Shown here piece by piece: positions 7,128 through 12,092 of a DNA stretch of 12,092 nt. A program made the position numbers and the translations under genes. The stretch covers positions 1-12,092 of the forward strand of contig CAJUEI010000109.1 of assembly GCA_910585255.1 (NCBI GenBank), given 5' to 3'. Every line of letters starts with the position of its first letter. Position 1 is the first letter of the stretch. The stretch comes from an uncultured Lachnospiraceae bacterium. Its GTDB lineage: Bacteria > Bacillota > Clostridia > Lachnospirales > Lachnospiraceae. The notes beneath the pieces are model-generated. The model was not told the origin of the DNA. It saw only the letters and a program-made list of their open reading frames with translations, and made no database searches.

Positions 7128-9353
7128 TTACTTTGCTCTAATTATATATATAATAGAAAAAAAGTCCTGACAGCCGCCGCTGCCGTCTATTATTTGTCCA
7201 GAAGATTTATCTTCTAGAATAAGTCCATACTGCATCAATTCATCTCCATAAGCACAATAGGAGAGATACTTGCTTTGAATAGAATATTCTTGCTCTTTTA
7301 ATAGTCCGCAGAGTGGCAGCCGTCTATAGGGACCATTACTTTCACTTAATATTCGAGTTACTGTTACAAGGGCATATTTGCCGTTTGGCTGTACGATTTC
7401 CCAGGCTGCAAAATTCTCTTCAAAAGGACTGAGCAGCCGATAGAAATCACCAGTTGCAATTAGATTTCTATTATTTTTATAAAAAACAATCTGCTGTTTT
7501 ACTGTCTCAATTTCTTGTTCATTTAGTTGATTGAGATCTAATTCATATCCAAAAGCTCCTGTGTAAGCAACAGCTCCTCTTGTTTCGATTGGTGTTCTGC
7601 GGCCAACCTGTTCATTAGGGCAGGCTGAGACATGGGCTCCCATACAGCTAAAAGGATAGACTAGACTGGTTCCGTATTGAATTTTTAGCCGTTCAATGGC
7701 ATCGGAGTTATCAGAGACCCATCCTTGGGGAGAATAATAAATCATTCCAGCATCAAATCGTCCGCCTCCGCTGGCACAGGACTCAATTAGCAATTTTGGA
7801 AATGCCTGTATTAAACGTTCGTGCAGTTTATATACCCCAAGAATATAGCGATGAAAAATTTCTCCTTGCTGATCAGGTGGATAAGCAGCAGAATAACATT
7901 CGCTGATAGAGCGATTCATATCCCATTTGATATAACTGATTTTTGCTTTTGAAAGAAGCGAATCCATTTGTTTGTAAATGGCGTCTACAACTTCTGGTCT
8001 AGAAAAATCTAAAACATACTGGTTTCTGCCGTGAGATAGGCTGCGTCCTGGGGTCTGAATAAGAAAATCTGGGTGTGAGCGAAAGAAATCGCTGTCTTTA
8101 TTAACCATTTCTGGTTCAAACCAAAGACCGAATTTTATGCCAAGTTCTTCTAATTTTTCTGCCAATCCCTCTATTCCATTTGGGAGTTTTGCTGGATTAG
8201 CGATCCAGTCTCCTAGCCCTTTTTTATCGTCATTTCTAGTACTAAACCAGCCGTCATCTAATACAAATAGTTCTATTCCGCAGTCTTTCGCTTTTTTGGC
8301 AAATTGGAGCAAGGTGTCTTCTGTATAATCAAATTGGACAGCTTCCCAGCTATTTAGTAAAACAGGTCTTTCTCTGTCCCGCCAGTATCCTCTTGCAAGA
8401 CGTTTTCGATAGAGCCGGTGAAATTGCGTACTCATGCCGTTAAGACCATTTTCAGAATATACCATAACTGCTTCAGGAGTAAAGAAGTCTGTTTTTGGCT
8501 TTAATTTCCATTGAAATCCAAATGGATTAATACCAAGCATAATACGAAGTATTTGATAATTATCAACTTCTATTTGAGCTAAAAAATTTCCGCTGTAGAT
8601 AAGGCTGAATCCGTAGACTTCTCCATGCTGTTCGGTCGTACTGCTTCTCTTTAAAGCAAGGAATGGATTATGCTGATGAGAGGAATGTCCTCTGGTACTG
8701 GATATAGAAGTAATGCCAGGTTCTAAATCTCTGATTTTGATATAACGCTCTCTAGACCAAGAACCAGATAACTGCAGACTTTGATAATGAGAATCCGGCA
8801 TATCAATACTCATGCTCATTGCCCGATTTAGAAAAATTGGTTCATTTCCATAGTTAAAGAATCGAACACTTCTTGTAATTACATCAAAATCGTAGAAGAT
8901 AGTATAGGAAAAGGTGACTTCTAAGTTTCTATAGGGATCTTTCATTATAATTTCAAGCGTATCTGCTTCATTTTTTTCTTCTGTATAGGTAGCAGGAAGT
9001 CCGGGAAGGGGTTTTTTCCCTTTTATAATACAATAGTTTTGATATTCTAATTTACAGATGCGGCTTCCGTCTATGCCTTGAATTTCCAGAGCGGGATAGC
9101 GATAGTCAGATGTGCCATAACAGGGATATTCCTGACATAAATGTTCATAGGAAGTATATAAGTCCCCTTCTGTGAAATAGGTGGTCATAGGGCGATGGGA
9201 TTTTTCTATCATATGCCGATAGCTGCCGTTTGGATTTAGAGCCTTGCCAAAATATAGGTGACCTAATTGTCCGCTTTCCATAATATAGAGTAAATAACTG
9301 ATTCGTCCGTTATGGAGATGAAATAGATGTTCGGTTTGATTTACAGTAATCAT
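7128..9353 (-). CDS. Alpha-galactosidase, glycoside hydrolase family 36
   Basis: Intracellular enzyme that removes terminal alpha-galactose from raffinose-type sugars, melibiose or other alpha-galactosides. The 741-residue protein has the expected order of an N-terminal beta domain, a central catalytic barrel and a C-terminal beta domain. Key motifs are FVLDDGWF with the Asp pair at 366-367, GLWFEPEMV, YIKWDMNR with the nucleophile at Asp478, CASGGGRFD, and WVSDNSDA with the acid/base at Asp548. These two numbers equal those I recall for the Geobacillus AgaA enzyme, which argues for a full-length, correctly started protein. No signal peptide is present. An AAGGAG SD lies 10 bases before the ATG on the minus strand. 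The C-terminus (CQDFFSIIYIIRAK) looks normal for the family. No alpha-galactoside transporter lies next to it in the window, so uptake is encoded elsewhere or shared. Confidence 0.96.
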   Translation of the reverse strand: MITVNQTEHLFHLHNGRISYLLYIMESGQLGHLYFGKALNPNGSYRHMIEKSHRPMTTYFTEGDLYTSYEHLCQEYPCYGTSDYRYPALEIQGIDGSRICKLEYQNYCIIKGKKPLPGLPATYTEEKNEADTLEIIMKDPYRNLEVTFSYTIFYDFDVITRSVRFFNYGNEPIFLNRAMSMSIDMPDSHYQSLQLSGSWSRERYIKIRDLEPGITSISSTRGHSSHQHNPFLALKRSSTTEQHGEVYGFSLIYSGNFLAQIEVDNYQILRIMLGINPFGFQWKLKPKTDFFTPEAVMVYSENGLNGMSTQFHRLYRKRLARGYWRDRERPVLLNSWEAVQFDYTEDTLLQFAKKAKDCGIELFVLDDGWFSTRNDDKKGLGDWIANPAKLPNGIEGLAEKLEELGIKFGLWFEPEMVNKDSDFFRSHPDFLIQTPGRSLSHGRNQYVLDFSRPEVVDAIYKQMDSLLSKAKISYIKWDMNRSISECYSAAYPPDQQGEIFHRYILGVYKLHERLIQAFPKLLIESCASGGGRFDAGMIYYSPQGWVSDNSDAIERLKIQYGTSLVYPFSCMGAHVSACPNEQVGRRTPIETRGAVAYTGAFGYELDLNQLNEQEIETVKQQIVFYKNNRNLIATGDFYRLLSPFEENFAAWEIVQPNGKYALVTVTRILSESNGPYRRLPLCGLLKEQEYSIQSKYLSYCAYGDELMQYGLILEDKSSGQIIDGSGGCQDFFSIIYIIRAK

Positions 9354-9377
9354 AAGAATAATGCTCCTTTTGGTTAG

Positions 9378-9449
9378 ATTTTATGGTATTGCTTTATTTA
9401 TTTCTAAGTTTTCTAAATGGAAATTTAACATAAATTATTTGGAAATGTG
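9378..9449 (-). promoter_or_regulatory. Candidate alpha-galactosidase promoter with AraC-type direct repeat
   Basis: On the minus strand a -10-like TAAAAT (9378-9383) is separated by 18 bases from a -35-like TTAGAA (9402-9407). Directly upstream are two half sites in the same orientation, 9414-9427 and 9436-9449, each centred on TTTCC/GGAAA. They match at 10 of 14 positions and are spaced 22 bases apart, about two helical turns. This layout is that of promoters activated by AraC-family proteins. The neighbouring regulator is the obvious candidate. Confidence 0.45.
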
Positions 9450-9461
9450 AGGGTATTTTTT

Positions 9462-9509
9462 TCTTATTATCTGTCCATTTGTTAGTTTTTAGAATGTCAG
9501 ATAATAAGA
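9462..9509. repeat. 12-bp inverted repeat in the divergent region
   Basis: TCTTATTATCTG at 9462-9473 is the exact reverse complement of 9498-9509, with a 24-base spacer. It is AT-rich and lies just beyond the direct repeat upstream of the alpha-galactosidase promoter. It could be an operator pair for a second regulator or a cruciform-forming site. No terminator T-run follows it. Confidence 0.5.
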
Positions 9510-9600
9510 CTGTGGGGAATGATTTTCTTTTGTTGTTTTATCTTTTAGAAAGAAAGAGAAGCTGTAGATTGGGAGATAATGCAGAAATAAGTTTATATAA

Positions 9601-9671
9601 TCAAAACGTTATTTTTACTTCTGTTTTTTAAAAACTTATGTTACAATTGTGAAAAATAGATAAAATACAAT
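9601..9671 (+). promoter_or_regulatory. Candidate glpK promoter
   Basis: An extended -10 motif, TGTTACAAT, lies at 9639-9647 without a good -35. Another option is TTACAA (9641-9646) paired with TACAAT (9666-9671) at 19-base spacing. Upstream, TCAAAACGTTATTT (9601-9614) resembles a catabolite-repression cre site but has three mismatches to the consensus. All are guesses from motif reading only. Confidence 0.3.
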
Positions 9672-9737
9672 AGTTTTCTGTTTTTTATCTTTCAGTATTT
9701 AGATTTTTACTATTTATTCTGACAAGGGGTGAAAAAA

Positions 9738-11234
9738 TTGAAGCAATATATTATGGCGTTAGATCAGGGAACTACCAGTTCCCGCTGTATCTTATTTGAT
9801 TCGGCAGGAACGATGCTTAGTATGGCACAAAAAGAATATACCCAGATGTATCCGAAGCAGGGCTGGGTAGAACATGATCCAAAGGAAATCTGGTCTTCTC
9901 AGCTTGGAGTAGCTGCAGAGGCATTGGGACGAGCTGGAATTACTGCAAAGGAAATTGCCGCAATCGGTATTACTAATCAAAGGGAAACAACGATTGTATG
10001 GGATAAAAGGAGCGGAGAGCCTGTTTATCCTGCGATTGTCTGGCAGTGCAGGCGAACAGCGGCTATGATTGATGCACTAAAAGCAGAAGGATTGGATCGA
10101 GTTATAAGAGAAAAAACCGGGCTGATTGCGGATGCCTATTTTTCTGCAACAAAGATTGCCTGGATTTTAGATCATGTGCCGGGAGCCAGACAAAAAGCAG
10201 AACAGGGATATCTTTTGTTTGGTACAGTGGATACTTGGCTGATCTGGAAACTGACAAAGGGAAAGGTATTTGCAACCGATTATACTAATGCATCCCGTAC
10301 CATGCTTTATAATATTCATACGCTGTGCTGGGATCAGGAGTTACTGGACTATTGGAAGATTCCAAACAGTATGCTTCCAGAAGTAAAAGAGTCTTCCGGC
10401 TTATTTGGAGTAACAGACAGTACGGTGTTTGGGGCAGAGATTCCGATTACCGGGGTAGCGGGAGATCAGCAGGCAGCACTATTTGGACAGTGCTGTTTTG
10501 AATCAGGAGAGGCAAAAAATACGTATGGAACGGGCTGTTTTCTTTTAATGAATACCGGGACACAGGCTGTCTCTTCACAAAATGGACTGCTGACAACGAT
10601 TGCTGTCGGGATTGATGGAAAAATAGAGTATGCATTGGAAGGAAGTGTATTTGTAGCCGGTGCAGTAGTGCAGTGGCTGAGGGATGAATTGGAATTGATT
10701 CGCTATGCGGCAGAAACAGAACGATTGGCAGAGGAAGTGGAAGATACAAATGGTATGTATCTGGTGCCTGCCTTTACCGGACTTGGAGCACCTTATTGGG
10801 ATGCTTATGCACGTGGAACGATAGTGGGACTGACACGGGGAGTAAAAAAAGCACATTTTGTCCGGGCTGCTTTGGAATCCTTGGCATATCAGACCTATGA
10901 TGTATTAAAGGCAATGGAGTCGGATGCGGGGATGGAATTAAAAACTTTGCGGGTAGACGGGGGTGCCAGTGCAAATCGGTTTCTTTTGCAGTTTCAGGCA
11001 GATGTTTTGCAGGTGCAGGTACAGCGTCCGCAGATTATAGAGACAACGGCATTGGGGGCGGCTTATTTAGCGGGACTCTCGGTTGGATATTGGAAAGATA
11101 AGCAGGAGATTCGGGAGAATTGGGTAGTTTCGCAGAAATTTGAACCAAAATTGAGTGGAAAAGAGATGGAGCGTAGATTGTATGGATGGCATAAGGCAGT
11201 CAGATGTGCAAAGGGATGGGAGGAACGAGAATGA
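9738..11234 (+). CDS. glpK: Glycerol kinase
   Basis: Cytoplasmic enzyme that phosphorylates glycerol to glycerol 3-phosphate with ATP. The FGGY-family signatures are complete: YIMALDQGTTSSR at the start, GITNQRETTIVWD for glycerol binding, GVAGDQQAALFGQ with the likely catalytic Asp243, NTYGTGCF, and AFTGLGAPYWD. At 498 residues it matches the usual length. The start is best placed at TTG 9738, seven bases after the SD AAGGGGTG. A GTG at 9729 is in frame but lies inside that SD. The segment where PTS-controlled Gram-positive glycerol kinases carry the phosphorylated His reads STVFG here, with Thr229 at that place. No glpF facilitator or glpD is adjacent. The stop overlaps the tcdA start by four bases, so the two genes should be translated together. 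Confidence 0.96.
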   Translation: MKQYIMALDQGTTSSRCILFDSAGTMLSMAQKEYTQMYPKQGWVEHDPKEIWSSQLGVAAEALGRAGITAKEIAAIGITNQRETTIVWDKRSGEPVYPAIVWQCRRTAAMIDALKAEGLDRVIREKTGLIADAYFSATKIAWILDHVPGARQKAEQGYLLFGTVDTWLIWKLTKGKVFATDYTNASRTMLYNIHTLCWDQELLDYWKIPNSMLPEVKESSGLFGVTDSTVFGAEIPITGVAGDQQAALFGQCCFESGEAKNTYGTGCFLLMNTGTQAVSSQNGLLTTIAVGIDGKIEYALEGSVFVAGAVVQWLRDELELIRYAAETERLAEEVEDTNGMYLVPAFTGLGAPYWDAYARGTIVGLTRGVKKAHFVRAALESLAYQTYDVLKAMESDAGMELKTLRVDGGASANRFLLQFQADVLQVQVQRPQIIETTALGAAYLAGLSVGYWKDKQEIRENWVVSQKFEPKLSGKEMERRLYGWHKAVRCAKGWEERE

Positions 11235-11971
11235 ATCGGGAACTGTTTATTCGAACGGAAATGCTGATAGGAGAAAGGGGAATGGAGCGGCTGCATAAGG
11301 CAAGGGTAGCTGTGTTTGGGATAGGTGGTGTGGGAGGGTTTGCGGTGGAGGCACTGGTACGGGGAGGAGTGGGGGCTTTGGCTTTATTTGATTCGGATTG
11401 TGTAAGTGTTTCCAATCGAAATCGGCAGTTGATTGCAACGGAACGTACTGTAGGAAGACCGAAAGTGGAAGTGATGAAGGAGCGGATTTTGGATATTAAT
11501 CCAGAGGCGGATGTAGAAGGATATCAAGTGTTTTATCTGCCGGAAAATGCGGGATATTATGATCTTGGTCGGTATGATTATATTATAGATGCAGTGGATA
11601 CTGTGACGGCAAAGCTAGAATTGGCAGTACGGGCACAACAGGCGGGAGTTCCGATTATTTCTAGTATGGGAACCGGGAATAAATGTGATCCGACTATGCT
11701 GGAGGTGGGGGATCTCTATCAGACCAGTGTTTGTCCGCTGGCAAAAGTGATGCGGAGGGAGTGTAAAAAAAGGGGGATTTTGAAGCTGAAGGTGGTTTAT
11801 TCTAAGGAGGAGGTGCTGGAGCCGCAGTTTTTTGCTGGTTCGGACGGGAAGGCGGTGCCGGGGAGTTTGTCGTTTGTACCATCTGTGGCGGGGTTGATTC
11901 TTGCTGGAGAGGTGATAAAAGATTTGGTTGGGTGGAAAGGTGGGAATAGAGGGGACGCCAGAGTGCATTAG
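11231..11971 (+). CDS. tcdA: tRNA threonylcarbamoyladenosine dehydratase (TcdA/CsdL, ThiF/E1-like)
   Basis: ATP-dependent enzyme that cyclises t6A at tRNA position 37 to ct6A. The 246-residue protein has a Rossmann nucleotide-binding loop GIGGVG (residues 30-35), FDSDCVSVSNRNRQ (53-66), DAVDTVTAKL, and the family segment SSMGTGNKCDPTMLEVGDLYQTSVCPLAKVMR split by only short variable stretches. The start at ATG 11231 is supported by GGGAGG (11218-11223) and overlaps the glpK stop as ATGA. A longer frame from 11204 lies within glpK and is rejected. The conserved part ends near KDLVGWKGG. The last residues, GDARVH, and the stop codon lie inside the right flanking repeat, so the tail is probably acquired. 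A different ThiF-like function is possible but less likely. Confidence 0.9.
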   Translation: MNRELFIRTEMLIGERGMERLHKARVAVFGIGGVGGFAVEALVRGGVGALALFDSDCVSVSNRNRQLIATERTVGRPKVEVMKERILDINPEADVEGYQVFYLPENAGYYDLGRYDYIIDAVDTVTAKLELAVRAQQAGVPIISSMGTGNKCDPTMLEVGDLYQTSVCPLAKVMRRECKKRGILKLKVVYSKEEVLEPQFFAGSDGKAVPGSLSFVPSVAGLILAGEVIKDLVGWKGGNRGDARVH

Positions 11972-12092
11972 GGACATACTGTTCCGCTCTCTGGAAGGTA
12001 AGAAGCTCTAAGACTTCTGAATTTTAGCGTATCCGACCGGACGGACCGGGGTGCAATTCGCCCGTGCAGCGGGCTAAACGCACCCCTTTTTT
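11951..12092 (+). repeat. Right copy of the structured flanking repeat
   Basis: This copy is inverted relative to the one at 1-140 and about 83 percent identical over the ungapped 107-base core (11978-12084). It begins with GGACGCCAGA inside the tcdA 3' end. It then has the identical block ACTGTTCCGCTCTC (11978-11991), an AGAAG/CTTCT hairpin, a CCGG/CCGG hairpin at 12034-12049 and the terminal hairpin. It is cut by the window edge within or just after a T-run. There is no coding signal beyond the tcdA tail. Confidence 0.75.
12048..12092 (+). terminator. Intrinsic terminator-like hairpin ending the right repeat, downstream of glpK-tcdA
   Basis: GGGGTGC (12048-12054) pairs with GCACCCC (12080-12086). 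Inside it GCCCG (12060-12064) pairs with CGGGC (12070-12074) around a TGCAG loop, with AATTC and TAAAC forming the internal loop. Six T follow at once, up to the window edge. This is a strong Rho-independent terminator pattern, placed about 77 bases after the tcdA stop, and may end the glpK-tcdA transcript. Confidence 0.75.

Larger units (their letters stand above)
9354..9728. promoter_or_regulatory. Divergent regulatory region between alpha-galactosidase and glpK
   Basis: This 375-base gap holds no gene I can support. From left to right it contains the alpha-galactosidase SD and promoter, a direct repeat (9414-9449), a 12-base inverted repeat (9462-9509), about 90 bases with nothing recognised, and a possible glpK promoter (about 9614-9671). 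Near the glpK end, AGATAAAA/TTTTATCT (9658-9665 and 9683-9690) forms another inverted repeat. The SD AAGGGGTG lies at 9724-9731. Confidence 0.6.

Noticed and set aside
7133..7156. AT palindrome (TTATATATATAA) between the convergent regulator and alpha-galactosidase genes
   Set aside because: It is partly coding and simple AT sequence; no supporting terminator pattern on the plus strand.
7157..7187. GC-rich hairpin followed by seven T on the minus strand near the end of the alpha-galactosidase gene
   Set aside because: The hairpin has only about six pairs, with a five-base gap before the T-run, and the whole lies upstream of the stop codon. The protein tail after it looks conserved, so termination here would make non-stop messages.
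6960..7217. Small plus-strand frame overlapping the regulator end and the alpha-galactosidase end
   Set aside because: Frame-shifted shadow of the AraC gene, no SD and no recognisable domain.
9601..9614. cre catabolite-repression site before glpK
   Set aside because: Three mismatches to the consensus, including conserved ends; too weak to call as its own feature.
9729..9737. GTG start for glpK
   Set aside because: The GTG is part of the SD AAGGGGTG, and TTG 9738 has ideal spacing and a normal glycerol kinase N-terminus.
10447..10974. Antisense open frames over glpK and similar ones over tcdA and the binding-protein gene
   Set aside because: They are Ser/Pro/His-rich shadows of well-supported genes without SD or recognisable domains.
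1..12092. CRISPR array, tRNA, rRNA, phage or transposase genes
   Set aside because: No regularly spaced direct repeats, no cloverleaf or rRNA-like sequence, and no such protein signatures were found on reading both strands.

Overview
The window looks like an accessory carbohydrate-use region of a low-to-mid GC Gram-positive gut anaerobe, most likely a Lachnospiraceae-type Clostridia. The signs are strong AGGAGG-type ribosome binding sites, a TTG start for glpK, an LplB/YtcP-type sugar ABC transporter without its own ATPase, cytoplasmic GH105 and GH36 enzymes, and an AraC-type activator. The genus cannot be fixed from sequence alone. Both edges lie inside copies of the same structured repeat in opposite orientation, so this may be a whole contig broken at a dispersed repeat.

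Left part (1-5296): after the left repeat copy and an AT-rich leader comes a plus-strand operon. It encodes two CUT1 permeases (388-1344, 1358-2287), a lipoprotein solute-binding protein (2393-4147) and a GH105 unsaturated uronyl hydrolase (4262-5296). The set resembles the Bacillus yteP-ytcP-ytcQ-yteR genes. It probably imports unsaturated uronyl oligosaccharides made by pectin (rhamnogalacturonan) lyases and cleaves them in the cytoplasm. No lyase and no ABC ATPase is present. Stem-loops bracket the binding-protein gene.

Middle part (5297-9353): a perfect 17-bp inverted repeat separates GH105 from a convergent YczE/YitT-like membrane protein gene (minus, 5481-6140). Divergent from that is an AraC-family regulator (plus, 6248-7105). 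It converges with a large GH36 alpha-galactosidase gene (minus, 7128-9353) carrying all expected catalytic motifs. A direct repeat with 22-bp spacing just upstream of a plausible -35 of the alpha-galactosidase is a candidate site for the AraC protein.

Right part (9354-12092): a 375-bp divergent regulatory region with a 12-bp inverted repeat leads into glpK (glycerol kinase, TTG start at 9738). Its stop overlaps the start of tcdA (t6A tRNA dehydratase, ThiF/E1-like) in an ATGA arrangement. The last codons and stop of tcdA lie inside the right repeat copy, which ends in a strong intrinsic-terminator-like hairpin with six T.

I see no phage, transposase, CRISPR, tRNA or rRNA genes. The least explained material is the flanking structured repeat and its intrusion into tcdA, the regulatory repeats in the two intergenic regions, and the pairing of alpha-galactosidase with glycerol kinase and tcdA.
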